Assembly (NCBI RefSeq): GCF_900162665.1
Contig: NZ_LT727810.1
Coordinates: 724,469 to 788,468 of the forward strand
Origin: Oceanobacillus sojae
Lineage (GTDB): Bacteria > Bacillota > Bacilli > Bacillales > Amphibacillaceae
Reading direction: 5' to 3'
Length of the DNA: 64,000 nucleotides
The position numbers and the translations under genes were made by a program. This document shows positions 15,907-24,028 of the stretch, one piece after another (positions within the stretch are counted from its first letter, which is position 1; each line of letters opens with the position of its first letter). The notes under the pieces were generated by a model. The model did not search any database. It was given only the letters and a program-made list of their open reading frames with translations, and was not told the DNA's origin.

Positions 15907-16233
15907 ATGCCGGAAATAACGATAACAGTCTATGGAAGCGAACAAATCTGTGCCAGCTGTGTCGGTGCCCCAGGCTCCAAAGATACGTACGAATGGCTGC
16001 AGGCAGCCATTGGAAGAAAGTATGCTTCTGATGGTGTTCAATATAATTATATTGATATAAATAAACCGCAATCAGATTCGATTCATCAGGCATATGTTGA
16101 CAAAATAATCGAAGAGGATCTTTTTTATCCTATCATCTGGGTAAATGATAAAATGGTAGCTGAAGGTATTCCAACCTTAAAGCCAATCTATCAAGTATTA
16201 AACCAGCTTGGGTTAGAGACAAAAGAAGGATAA
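15907..16233 (+). CDS. yuzD: YuzD family protein (DUF1462), thioredoxin-like fold
   Basis: A 108-residue protein, MPEITITVYGSEQICASCVG at the N-terminus, with a CXXC pair (Cys15, Cys18) at the position expected for a thioredoxin-like fold. The family (DUF1462, B. subtilis YuzD) has no proven activity; a redox or metal role is only an inference. ATG at 15907 is chosen, with AAGGG 11 bases upstream; the in-frame GTG at 15898 lies too close to that site. It is the first gene to the right of the insertion sequence and precedes dapF by 20 bases. Confidence 0.8.
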   Translation: MPEITITVYGSEQICASCVGAPGSKDTYEWLQAAIGRKYASDGVQYNYIDINKPQSDSIHQAYVDKIIEEDLFYPIIWVNDKMVAEGIPTLKPIYQVLNQLGLETKEG

Positions 16234-16253
16234 GCAGAAGAGGAGAGTAGCAG

Positions 16254-17108
16254 ATGAAAATACCATTTACAAAAATGCATGGATTAGGAAATAATTATAT
16301 CTATATAGATCTTTTTCATACAGAGTTACCAGAAGAACGATTGTCTGAATTAGCTGTTAAAATGTCAAACCCAAATACGGGAATTGGTTCAGACGGAATG
16401 ATTCTGATCCATCCTGCAGAAAAAGCAGAAGTAGGAATGCGAATTTTTAATAAGGATGGTTCGGAGGGCATGAATTGCGGTAATGGGCTGCGCTGTACGG
16501 CAAAATATGTTTATGAAACTGGTATTGTAAATACAAAAGAGTTTTCCATACAGACGAAAGCAAATGTTGTCCATGCTATTGTTAAAGTGAATGGAGATAA
16601 GGAAGTAGAAGAGGTCACGATTGATATGGGAGAGCCCATTTTACAAAGAGAGCAGATTCCAATGCTTGGAGAAGCAGAGACAACAGTTATCAATGAGCCA
16701 TTCCAGGTTGCTGATGAAACACTATATGTTACTGCAGTTTCGATGGGAAATCCGCATGTTGTTACAATGGTAGACGCAATTGATAATGCGCCGTTAACAA
16801 CGCTGGGACCAATTATAGAAAAAGATGAGCGCTTCCCTGAAGGTGTTAATGCAGAGTTTATCGAAGTTGTATCTGAGGAAGAATTACATTTCCGTGTCTG
16901 GGAACGCGGCTCCGGGATTACGGAAGCGTGCGGAACTGGAGCATGTGCAGCTGTTGTTGCTGCGACATTAAATAATAAGGTAAGCAAAGGGAAAAAAATT
17001 GTTGTTCATTTAGCTGGCGGTGATTTATTCATTGAATGGAAAGAAGACGATCATATCTGGATGACTGGCGGAGCAGAAACAATCGCTTCAGGAATTTTCT
17101 ACGCATAG
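16254..17108 (+). CDS. dapF: Diaminopimelate epimerase DapF
   Basis: A 284-residue enzyme of lysine and peptidoglycan synthesis, interconverting LL- and meso-diaminopimelate in the cytoplasm. The two catalytic cysteines are in place: Cys75 in GMNCGNGLRC and Cys226 in TEACGTGACA. Glu and Arg of the substrate site are visible in FRVWERGSG. Length is normal for the family. Start: ATG with AGAGGAG 8 bases upstream. It matches yutL/dapF of B. subtilis and follows yuzD closely, consistent with one transcript. No lysine riboswitch is seen at this locus. Confidence 0.95.
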   Translation: MKIPFTKMHGLGNNYIYIDLFHTELPEERLSELAVKMSNPNTGIGSDGMILIHPAEKAEVGMRIFNKDGSEGMNCGNGLRCTAKYVYETGIVNTKEFSIQTKANVVHAIVKVNGDKEVEEVTIDMGEPILQREQIPMLGEAETTVINEPFQVADETLYVTAVSMGNPHVVTMVDAIDNAPLTTLGPIIEKDERFPEGVNAEFIEVVSEEELHFRVWERGSGITEACGTGACAAVVAATLNNKVSKGKKIVVHLAGGDLFIEWKEDDHIWMTGGAETIASGIFYA

Positions 17109-17185
17109 AATGAATTACTTGATTCTGACAAGTGTGGGTGTATACTAAGTTTATAGGATATACAAGGATAAAGGAGGTTCAGAAG

Positions 17186-17542
17186 ATGATCATTGAACTG
17201 ACTGATCGTGCAAGTGCACAGATTAAAGAAATGATGAAAGAAGAACCGGATCAATCGCTTCTCCGCTTTGGTGTAAAAGGAGGAGGATGCAGCGGTCTGT
17301 CTTATTCATTGGGCTTTGAAGATGAGGTTAATGAAGAATTGGATATTATTGAAACCATTAATGATATTCCAATTGTTTTTTTCAATCAGGATATTCCTAT
17401 TATTAAAGGAACAAAGATTGATTATAAAGAAAATATGATGGGCGGCGGATTCAGTATCGATAACCCGAATGCCATTATATCCTGCGGGTGCGGTTCTTCC
17501 TTCCGTACTGCAGAGCATGCCGGCGCACCCGGTGATTGTTAA
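17186..17542 (+). CDS. yutM: YutM, HesB/IscA-family (A-type) Fe-S carrier
   Basis: A 118-residue A-type carrier with the three conserved cysteines: Cys35 in VKGGGCSGLSY, and Cys100 and Cys102 in ISCGCGSSF. It should bind and hand over Fe-S clusters, with yutI as a functional relative a few genes away. ATG at 17186 has AAGGAGG 8 bases upstream; in-frame codons before it lack a ribosome site. A terminator follows. The C-terminus (AEHAGAPGDC) adds a fourth Cys. Confidence 0.92.
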   Translation: MIIELTDRASAQIKEMMKEEPDQSLLRFGVKGGGCSGLSYSLGFEDEVNEELDIIETINDIPIVFFNQDIPIIKGTKIDYKENMMGGGFSIDNPNAIISCGCGSSFRTAEHAGAPGDC

Positions 17543-17550
17543 TGGAGAAG

Positions 17551-17586
17551 AAAGATTGGCAGAGATTTTCTGTCAATCTTTCTTTT
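17551..17586 (+). terminator. Terminator after yutM
   Basis: AAAGATTGGCAG and CTGTCAATCTTT form a stem of about 12 pairs with TCTTTT after it. Confidence 0.85.
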
Positions 17587-17727
17587 AACTCTCTGTGTGA
17601 TGTAAACTGAATTTCCCCAATACCTGCTGTAACATACCACTTAGAAAAACCAAGAAAATCACTTATTCTTTAAAAAAAGACAGAAAGCTTCCTGCAGCTC
17701 CTTTTCATTTTTAACAAATAGAAAAAT

Positions 17728-17772
17728 AAAACCGCTTGAACGGGATTATTTCTCATTCAAACGATTTTTTTC
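17728..17772 (-). terminator. Terminator of yumC
   Basis: CGCTTGAA (17733-17740) pairs with TTCAAACG (17756-17763), one G-U pair. T-rich flanks on both strands; it lies 30 bases beyond the yumC stop. Confidence 0.6.
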
Positions 17773-17801
17773 AAATTATTATATAGCTCATGGTATATTT
17801 A

Positions 17802-18785
17802 TTAAAACATTGCTGTAGAGTGTTTTGGCTGGATTCTTGCTTTCGGGTCAATGTAATTTTTAGCATTATTAATAGCTGTCGGACCTTCACCAAATCCAGT
17901 TGCAATCAGCTTGACTTTACCATCATACGTACAAACATCTCCAGCAGCATATATTCCCGGGATATTTGTTTCCATTTTTGAATTAACGACAATGCTGTTT
18001 TTTTCAATTTCCAGACCCCAGTCTTTGATTGGTCCAAGACTGGAAATAAAACCGTAGTTACAGATGATATCATCTACTTCTAATTCGACTAATTCTTCTC
18101 CTTTTATCTCCTGTAAGATAAGCTTTTCAATCTTCTCGTTTGCAACAATCGCTGCGGGGGCAAATGGTGTGAGCTTTTCAACAGCAGATGCCTCTAATTG
18201 TTCCACACTATGTTCATGTGCACGGAATTGATCACGACGGTGAATTAACGTTACTTTAGCAGCAGTTTTTTCCAGCATCAATGCCCAATCTACAGCTGAA
18301 TCGCCTCCGCCTAAAATAGCAACATGCTTATCCTTGTACTTATTCATATCCGTCACATAATAGTGTAAATTTCTGCCTTCGTATGCTTCACTGTCACCTA
18401 CATTCAATCTTCTAGGCTGAAATGCACCATTGCCGGCAGTAATAATGATTGTTTTTGTCAGGTGAACTTCTCCAGTGTTTGAAATGAGGCGAAAGCTGTC
18501 GTCTTCCAACCGTTCAACACTTTCAATAGCCTGCCCGAGTACAATCTCAGGGTCAAATAATTTTGCCTGTTCTTCCAATTGATCAACAAGCTCCTGTGCA
18601 CGAACTTTTGGAAATCCTGCAACATCATATATATATTTCTCCGGATATAGTGCTGTCAATTGACCTCCGATATGAGGCAGGCTTTCAATTATTTTAACAC
18701 TGGCTTGACGCATGCCGCCGTAAAAGGCTGTGAATAAGCCAGTGGGTCCAGCTCCAATGATGGTTACATCAAAAACTTTCTCCAT
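17802..18785 (-). CDS. yumC: YumC, ferredoxin/flavodoxin--NADP+ reductase (thioredoxin-reductase-like)
   Basis: A 327-residue FAD- and NADP-binding flavoprotein. It has the FAD motif GAGPTGLF (residues 11-18), the NADP motif [13 protein letters not shown] and [14 protein letters not shown] near the C-terminus. It lacks the CXXC redox pair of true thioredoxin reductase, as expected for YumC, an essential ferredoxin-NADP reductase in B. subtilis. The stretch [20 protein letters not shown] is nearly identical to that protein. Start: ATG after AAGAGG. A cre-like palindrome lies at 18803-18816, just upstream of the ribosome site. Confidence 0.94.
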   Translation of the reverse strand: MEKVFDVTIIGAGPTGLFTAFYGGMRQASVKIIESLPHIGGQLTALYPEKYIYDVAGFPKVRAQELVDQLEEQAKLFDPEIVLGQAIESVERLEDDSFRLISNTGEVHLTKTIIITAGNGAFQPRRLNVGDSEAYEGRNLHYYVTDMNKYKDKHVAILGGGDSAVDWALMLEKTAAKVTLIHRRDQFRAHEHSVEQLEASAVEKLTPFAPAAIVANEKIEKLILQEIKGEELVELEVDDIICNYGFISSLGPIKDWGLEIEKNSIVVNSKMETNIPGIYAAGDVCTYDGKVKLIATGFGEGPTAINNAKNYIDPKARIQPKHSTAMF

Positions 18786-18802
18786 AGAATACCTCTTTTC
18801 TT

Positions 18803-18816
18803 TCTAAACGTTTACC
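18803..18816 (-). promoter_or_regulatory. Possible cre-like palindrome in the yumC leader
   Basis: TCTAAACGTTTACC: the reverse complement matches 8 of 10 fixed positions of the degenerate cre consensus. Only a weak indication. The 310-base gap from 18786 to 19095 otherwise holds just AT-rich divergent promoter DNA. Confidence 0.3.
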
Positions 18817-19095
18817 AATCCTATGGTATCATAAACTCGTTTTTGTTTGTATTAAATCGCTTTAAAAGAAAGGATAATTCAAAGGTATTTTATTTTGACA
18901 GTTTAATACTCTTTGCATGTCTTCACTTTTTTTTCATAAGTATAGATAAAAAAGAGTTTTTAAAGCTTGCTATTTTTTAGCAGAGCATTTAAGATAAGTT
19001 AGTGATTATTACAATTTGATTACAAAATGAAGTTATTTATATGACAAAAATATTTTGATAAGAATTATATTAATTAATAGGAGTAGTGAAAAACC

Positions 19096-20304
19096 ATGAA
19101 TAAACCGCATATTGTTATATTAGGAGCGGGTTATGGAGGTATAATGACAGCAGTAAAGCTTCAGAAGCAGCTGGGACAGAATGAAGCAGAAATCACATTA
19201 GTTCATAAATATGACTATCATTTCCAAACAAGCTGTCTGCACGAGAATGCTGCTGGGACGCTGCATCAGGATTGCTCTAAAATAAAAATAAAAGATATCA
19301 TCAATCGTTCAAAAATAAATTTTATAATAGATGAAGTTGTTTCTATCAAGCGGGAAGCCAAAAAAATCAGGCTTAAAAACAGAAAGCTTAATTATGATTT
19401 ACTCGTAATCGGACTGGGAGCTGAGCCGAATACGGAAGGGATTCCAGGATTGAATGAGTATACTTATCCTATCACAGATATTAACAGTGCCCGTTTTATC
19501 CGTGAACACATTGAATATAATTTTGCCAGCTATGCCAATGATATTAAAAAGGATGAGAGCAGATTAAATATTGTGATTGGCGGCGGAGGAATTCTTGGTG
19601 TTGCGTTTGCAGGGGAGCTCATCAATCAGATCCCGATTATGTGTAAAGAATATGATGTTGAGAAAACACAGATACGTCTCTATATGCTTGAAGAAAATAC
19701 TTCTTTGCTGCAGGGATTTGATGAGGAGCTGGCGCACTATGCAATTACTTCTTTACAATCCAGAGGCGTAGAAGTTATCCATCAGGCGAAGCTGAAGGAG
19801 TGTCAGGATAACAAAGTCGTTTATGAAATGGAAGGCAAAGAATATGTTATTCCCTCTCGCACTTTTATCTGGACCGGCGGGGTACAGGCTAATCCAATTT
19901 TTGAAAAAGCTGGACTAACCTTGAAAAATAAAAGAATAGAAGTATATTCTAATATGCTGTCTACCAAAGATGATTCGATCTTCGTTGTAGGCGAGTGTGC
20001 ATATACTGTAAATGAAAATGGAGAAGAAATTCTTCCAACTGCAAAAAAAGCTGTAGAGGAGGCAGCTGTTGTTGCAAAAAATATCTCCTTATGGCTCAGG
20101 AACAAAGAACTTACTTTCTGTCAGCCGGTAAAGCAAGGTATGCTTGCCACCTTAGGAAGAGATGACGGGGTAGCGACGATACAGAATCATAAGATATTCG
20201 GCTGGAAAGCGGTATTAATAAAGCGGATTTCTGATAATCATTATTTATATAAATTAGGGGGATGGAATTTGTTGTTGAAGAAGGGGAATTTTCATCTATT
20301 ATAG
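19096..20304 (+). CDS. yumB: Type II NADH dehydrogenase-like protein (YumB)
   Basis: A 402-residue pyridine-nucleotide-disulphide oxidoreductase of the NDH-2 group. FAD motif GAGYGGIMTAVKL is at residues 9-21, the NAD motif is in IVIGGGGILGVAFAGEL, and the second FAD contact is in DSIFVVGECAY (GD of the usual GDC is GE here). The stretch YDYHFQTSCLHENAAGTLH matches the B. subtilis YumB/YutJ type. It would oxidise NADH and pass electrons to quinone at the membrane. Start: ATG after AGGAG with a long 12-base gap. It is divergent from yumC, as in B. subtilis. Confidence 0.85.
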   Translation: MNKPHIVILGAGYGGIMTAVKLQKQLGQNEAEITLVHKYDYHFQTSCLHENAAGTLHQDCSKIKIKDIINRSKINFIIDEVVSIKREAKKIRLKNRKLNYDLLVIGLGAEPNTEGIPGLNEYTYPITDINSARFIREHIEYNFASYANDIKKDESRLNIVIGGGGILGVAFAGELINQIPIMCKEYDVEKTQIRLYMLEENTSLLQGFDEELAHYAITSLQSRGVEVIHQAKLKECQDNKVVYEMEGKEYVIPSRTFIWTGGVQANPIFEKAGLTLKNKRIEVYSNMLSTKDDSIFVVGECAYTVNENGEEILPTAKKAVEEAAVVAKNISLWLRNKELTFCQPVKQGMLATLGRDDGVATIQNHKIFGWKAVLIKRISDNHYLYKLGGWNLLLKKGNFHLL

Positions 20305-20329
20305 AGGATGTTAAAAAAGTCCAAAAAAG

Positions 20330-20600
20330 ATGACACGGCGATAAGAGGATTTTCTACTAAGAACGCCCACGTCGTGTGGGCAACGTAGAAGCCACCGCAT
20401 CCTGCGGAAGTGCGTTGACGAAGATTTTTCAATGGGGCTGCGATTACTCGCCCCACCAAAAGCGTTACTCACGTATTATAAAGCATAGAGGAACTTCTGT
20501 GTTGTCCACGTCCTGTGGACAACACAGAAGTCACCACAACACGCGCAAGTCCGTTTGAAAAATCTTCGTCGCCTTGAACTTCTTGGTCTTATTTATCGGA
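20330..20600. repeat. Palindromic two-module repeat element, noncoding
   Basis: Two related modules lie in tandem. Module 1 has GCCCAC (20365-20370) pairing with GTGGGC (20376-20381) and CCGCA / TGCGG at 20395-20407. Module 2 has a perfect 16-pair stem, CTTCTGTGTTGTCCAC (20494-20509) with GTGGACAACACAGAAG (20515-20530). Between them, GACGAAGATTTTTCAA (20417-20432) recurs inverted at 20555-20570 and a GGGGC/GCCCC hairpin follows. GC content is well above the surrounding DNA. No convincing coding frame. Probably an interspersed repeat. Confidence 0.7.
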
Positions 20601-20730
20601 ATTTTTGAACACAAACTTATAGAAATATATTGACAAAAAAGCGAAGCTTGGCAGATGCTGCTTTGCTTTTTTGCAGTTTTAAGATAAAATGTCCCTTGTA
20701 TGTATCCTTAGAAAGGACGGAGGGAAGAGA

Positions 20731-21042
20731 ATGGTTCAACTTGTTGTTTCTGTTGTATTGTATTTTGTTATATTTTTTGGTATTGCATTTATTTTAAATA
20801 TGTTATTAAGAAAAACATGGCTGATGGCATGTTTATTTCCTATAGTAATGATTTTTATTATAGATAATGTTTCTTTTATTAGCTATTTTACAAGTCCAGG
20901 GGAATCTTTTTCAGCACTCGGGGATCGTATTGTCGGATTAACGATTGCTGATATTCTGATTTTGTTATCGGGTTTTCTCGGTACAATTGTATCTGGTTTT
21001 GTTATCCGCTTTTTAAGAAAAAGTGGTTATCAAATGTTTTAA
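20731..21042 (+). CDS. yuiB: YuiB-like small membrane protein
   Basis: A 103-residue protein with three predicted membrane segments (residues ~4-25, 32-50 and 72-95). The pattern FFGIAFILNMLLRKTWLMA and the TSPGESFSALGD loop match B. subtilis YuiB, of unknown function. I use the ATG at 20731, with GGAGGG 9 bases upstream; an earlier in-frame start at 20689 has no ribosome site. It forms a convergent pair with yuiD, as in B. subtilis. Confidence 0.8.
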   Translation: MVQLVVSVVLYFVIFFGIAFILNMLLRKTWLMACLFPIVMIFIIDNVSFISYFTSPGESFSALGDRIVGLTIADILILLSGFLGTIVSGFVIRFLRKSGYQMF

Positions 21043-21064
21043 AAAGATGAATTACATAAAAATA

Positions 21065-21104
21065 AAAGAAGGTCAATGCTGCTTGGCATTGGCCTTCTTT
21101 ATTC
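21065..21104. terminator. Bidirectional terminator between yuiB and yuiD
   Basis: AAAGAAGGTCAATGC (21065-21079) pairs with GGCATTGGCCTTCTTT (to 21100), with T-rich ends on both strands. Confidence 0.88.
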
Positions 21105-21582
21105 AATAAGAGAAGAGCGGAGCAAGGGAAAAAGCAATAATAATCCCTGTGATTGCACCAAAAAATACTTCTATCGGCTGGTGTCCGAGTAATTCCTTTA
21201 ATTCTTGTATCTTTTCGTTTTCTTTCTTTTTACTCCAGCCTTTGGCACTGGAGGTGATTAATTGAAAATCGCGAACCAGCTGATTAATAACAATTGCCTG
21301 TTCACCTGCTTGTCTGCGGACTCCGGAAGCATCAAACATCGTAATCACACTAAATATACAAGCAAGCGCAAATACACTTGATGATACCCCTTCTGCAATA
21401 CCGATAGCAGTAGCTAAAGAAGTAACTGCTGCAGAGTGGCTGCTGGGCATTCCCCCTGTACTGAAAGCAAGTCCAGGTTGAAATTCCTTGGTGAAAATCA
21501 GCTTGATAGGTATCTTTATAACTTGCGCAAACACAATAGCAATCAGAGCAGCCCATAATGGGAAATTCGTCAATAATGTCAT
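21103..21582 (-). CDS. yuiD: YuiD, divergent PAP2-family membrane protein
   Basis: A 159-residue protein of the divergent acid-phosphatase/VanZ-PAP2-like family (DUF212, YuiD). It has four membrane segments and the conserved STGGMPSSHSAAVTSLATAIG stretch, which keeps the PSSH element of PAP2 enzymes, followed by MFDASGVRRQAGEQA. Phosphatase activity towards a lipid phosphate is plausible but unproven. Start: ATG with AAGGAAG about 13 bases upstream, a rather long distance. Confidence 0.85.
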   Translation of the reverse strand: MTLLTNFPLWAALIAIVFAQVIKIPIKLIFTKEFQPGLAFSTGGMPSSHSAAVTSLATAIGIAEGVSSSVFALACIFSVITMFDASGVRRQAGEQAIVINQLVRDFQLITSSAKGWSKKKENEKIQELKELLGHQPIEVFFGAITGIIIAFSLAPLFSY

Positions 21583-21723
21583 GAATGAGGGTACTTCCTT
21601 CCTGACTAACGCATCAATTTTCTGTTATTTTACCATAGTCTGTATCATAATAAAAGAAAGGCTCAGCAACCATCAGGAATATGCGGTATTGCAGGTTAAA
21701 AAATGCGTATTCCTGTAAAATAT

Positions 21724-22431
21724 TTATTTAATAACTGTATCTAATGCAATCTCCATCATTTCATGGAATGTAGTCTGACGTTCTTCAGCAGTAGTTTCTT
21801 CGCCAGTAATAAGATGATCGGAAACTGTAAGGATGGATAGCGCCTGACGGCCATATTTAGCTGCCAGAGTATATAGTGCAGTAGATTCCATTTCGATTGC
21901 AAGTACTTGGTATTTAGCAAGCAATTCGTTCACTTCTTTGGCATTATCACGATAGAAGGTATCGCTTGTAAATACATTTCCGACACGCAGCTGTAATCCT
22001 TTTTCAGTACCGGCTTCATAAGCGTTTTTTAATAATTCAAAGTCGGAAATAGGAGCGTAATCAATCCCCTGAAAGATCAGCTGATTTATTTGTGAATCTG
22101 TTGTAGCAGCCTGTGCTAAGATAACATCGCGAACCTTAACATCTTTTTGAATTGCTCCACACGTACCTACGCGAATAAGTTTTTTGACATCATAGCTTTG
22201 AATAAGCTCATTCACATAGATAGAGATAGAAGGTACTCCCATGCCGGTTCCCTGTACAGAAACACGTTCTCCTTTATAAGTTCCCGTATAGCCATACATG
22301 CCTCTGACTTCATTATAAAGCTGTGCATCCTCTAAATAATTTTCAGCGATATATTTAGCCCGTAACGGATCTCCCGGCAATAAAATTTTATCTGCAATTT
22401 CTCCCTGTTTCGCTCCAATATGTACACTCAT
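21724..22431 (-). CDS. deoD: Purine nucleoside phosphorylase DeoD
   Basis: A 235-residue hexameric-type phosphorylase that splits purine (deoxy)nucleosides with phosphate. Visible features: [34 protein letters not shown] N-terminus with the phosphate-binding [36 protein letters not shown] and the catalytic Asp in [14 protein letters not shown] at 22431 has GGAGG 9 bases upstream; a start five codons earlier would overlap that site. The gene stands alone, with no drm or pdp neighbour. Confidence 0.95.
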   Translation of the reverse strand: MSVHIGAKQGEIADKILLPGDPLRAKYIAENYLEDAQLYNEVRGMYGYTGTYKGERVSVQGTGMGVPSISIYVNELIQSYDVKKLIRVGTCGAIQKDVKVRDVILAQAATTDSQINQLIFQGIDYAPISDFELLKNAYEAGTEKGLQLRVGNVFTSDTFYRDNAKEVNELLAKYQVLAIEMESTALYTLAAKYGRQALSILTVSDHLITGEETTAEERQTTFHEMMEIALDTVIK

Positions 22432-22638
22432 TTCGTAAACCTCCATTATTCAATTTTGTCCTTAAGATAAAGGTATCATAAAGGTTTTTGAAAAACAAAT
22501 GAATACATTTTCATAAAAAAAGTAGATATGTATTTCATATTTCGTGATTTTTGTATATAATATAACATAGGTTTATGTGAGATGAATAACAGGTACATAA
22601 ACGACAGAGATTTTCAAATTGAAAGGATGTTGTATATA

Positions 22639-22902
22639 ATGAAGTCACAAACGTTTAAAATTACTGCAGAAACCGGAGTACACGCACGCCCGGCTACTTT
22701 GCTGGTAAACAAAGCTGGTCAATTTGATTCTGAAATTGAAGTTAGCTACAAAGGCAAAAACGTTAACCTGAAATCAATCATGGGCGTTATGTCTTTAGGA
22801 ATTCCTAAAGGTGCTGACATTGAAGTAAGCGCAGACGGAAAAGATGAAGCTGATGCTTTAAAAGGTATCGCTGACGTTATCAAAGAACATTTAGGCGAAT
22901 AA
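22639..22902 (+). CDS. ptsH: Phosphocarrier protein HPr
   Basis: An 87-residue HPr. His15 in GVHARPAT is the site phosphorylated by PEP and enzyme I, and Ser46 in [15 protein letters not shown] is the HPr kinase site that makes it the CcpA co-repressor. Because His15 is present, it is HPr and not Crh. AAAGGATG lies 9 bases upstream of the ATG, and a TATAAT box is at 22556-22561. It stands alone: no ptsI follows, unlike in B. subtilis. It would phosphorylate the PTS permease at 33-35 kb. Confidence 0.93.
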   Translation: MKSQTFKITAETGVHARPATLLVNKAGQFDSEIEVSYKGKNVNLKSIMGVMSLGIPKGADIEVSADGKDEADALKGIADVIKEHLGE

Positions 22903-22913
22903 TTATTAACAAA

Positions 22914-22951
22914 CGTATAAAAGCGCTCTGGCATCAGGGCGCTTTTATACG
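22914..22951 (+). terminator. Terminator after ptsH
   Basis: CGTATAAAAGCGCTCTG pairs with CAGGGCGCTTTTATACG around a 4-base loop; the T stretch lies inside the right arm. Confidence 0.75.
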
Positions 22952-23020
22952 TTGTACATGGATTGATTTACATGCCTCAAGCATTTGTTATAATTGTTTC
23001 AGGAAGGGTGTGAATTTTTT

Positions 23021-23242
23021 ATGATTATGATGCCATTTCTATATTTTCCGGAAGATAAAACAGAGTATATTCCTGCTGTAATAACATTGGTCATTTTTCT
23101 GGTTTTAGCAGCATTTTTTATGCGCTGGATGATGAAAAAATCGAAGAGAGATCAGGAAAATTTTGAACAGGAATACCATGATGCTTTAAATAAGGCACAG
23201 AACAACAATAATAATGTAACAAATTCCTCCTCTAATCAATAG
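23021..23242 (+). CDS. Small single-pass membrane protein, unknown
   Basis: A 73-residue product, MIMMPFLYFPEDKTEYIPAV at the N-terminus, then one membrane helix (about residues 17-36) and a charged, Asn-rich C-terminal tail (NNNNNVTNSSSN-like). I do not recognise the family. ATG at 23021 is preferred; GAAGGG lies about 12 bases upstream, so the ATG at 23027 is an alternative. A terminator directly follows. It lies between ptsH and the SOD-like lipoprotein gene with no evident functional link. Confidence 0.6.
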   Translation: MIMMPFLYFPEDKTEYIPAVITLVIFLVLAAFFMRWMMKKSKRDQENFEQEYHDALNKAQNNNNNVTNSSSNQ

Positions 23243-23260
23243 GATTTGAGGAGTTTTTTT
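23227..23260 (+). terminator. Terminator after the small membrane protein gene
   Basis: CTCCTCTAATC (23227-23237) pairs with GATTTGAGGAG (23243-23253), then seven T. Confidence 0.85.
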
Positions 23261-23314
23261 GACTAAAAAATTGCTTCTTTGTTCAAACTATGGAAAAAGC
23301 AAAGGAGTTTATCG

Positions 23315-23923
23315 ATGAGAATACGGAATAAATGGACGATGATGACGGCTCTCGCAATGCTGTTTCTTTTATCAGGGTGCCTGCTGCCGCATGAAAACTC
23401 AGAAATGGTAGAAATGTATAATGCGGATGGAGACCGGGTAGGAACAGCCAGATTAAACGAGACAGATGGAGGAGTGGCCGTAACTATTGAAGTAGAAGGG
23501 TTAAGCCCTGGCTTCCACGCTATCCATGTTCATGAGTATGGAAAATGTGAGGGTCCTGAGTTTTCTACGAGCGGTAACCACTTTAATCCTGATGGTAAAG
23601 AACATGGTCTTTTGCGGACGGATGGGGCCCATCTCGGAGATCTTCCTAATATTGAAGCAGATGAAGATGGGAACGTTCAAGAAGAATTGGTGATTGCTGA
23701 GGCAACGTTAAAAAAAGGTAAGAACAGCCTGATTACTAATGATGGGACTTCTTTAATCATTCATGATGGAGTGGATGATGGAATGAGTCAGCCAGCCGGG
23801 AATTCAGGTAACCGTATTGTTTGCGGAGTGATTAAAAACGATTCTCAAAGTGGAGAGAGGGAAGAATCTCCTACTGATCCGACAGAGAATAATGATAAAC
23901 AGGAAAAGGAAGAGAATGGATAA
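23315..23923 (+). CDS. Cu/Zn superoxide dismutase-like lipoprotein (YojM type)
   Basis: A 202-residue lipoprotein with lipobox LLSGC (Cys22), then a SodC domain. All metal-ligand positions can be placed: HVH in HAIHVHEYGKC, His in SGNHFNP, His in KEHG, His and Asp in GAHLGD, and the last copper His in LIIHDG. The disulphide cysteines are in YGKCEGP and RIVCGV. The B. subtilis homologue YojM is reported to lack two copper ligands, so this copy may be a working enzyme on the outer face of the membrane. A polar acidic tail follows. ATG at 23315 has AAAGGAG 7 bases upstream. Confidence 0.88.
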   Translation: MRIRNKWTMMTALAMLFLLSGCLLPHENSEMVEMYNADGDRVGTARLNETDGGVAVTIEVEGLSPGFHAIHVHEYGKCEGPEFSTSGNHFNPDGKEHGLLRTDGAHLGDLPNIEADEDGNVQEELVIAEATLKKGKNSLITNDGTSLIIHDGVDDGMSQPAGNSGNRIVCGVIKNDSQSGEREESPTDPTENNDKQEKEENG

Positions 23924-23975
23924 TTACTCCGGCTGCTTCATTTGCTAACAAAAATTTGAGGCAACTGTCATGGGA

Positions 23976-24021
23976 AAAATAGAAAGAAGCTGCTATTCGA
24001 ATAGCAGCTTCTTTCTATTTA
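23976..24021. terminator. Bidirectional terminator, SOD-like gene / patB
   Basis: A perfect 36-base palindrome at 23981-24016 (arm AGAAAGAAGCTGCTATTC) flanked by A-rich and T-rich sequence on the two sides. Confidence 0.9.
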
Positions 24022-24028
24022 TAGGGGT

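Noticed and set aside
20365..20530. Tandem hairpin modules considered as a CRISPR array
   Set aside because: Only two diverged palindromic modules, no regular spacer units and no cas genes.
20376..20558. 60-codon open frame inside the palindromic repeat
   Set aside because: It runs through hairpin arms of a noncoding repeat, lacks a ribosome site and has an implausible amino-acid make-up.
22639..22902. HPr-like gene considered as crh
   Set aside because: The active-site His15 is present, while Crh has Gln there.
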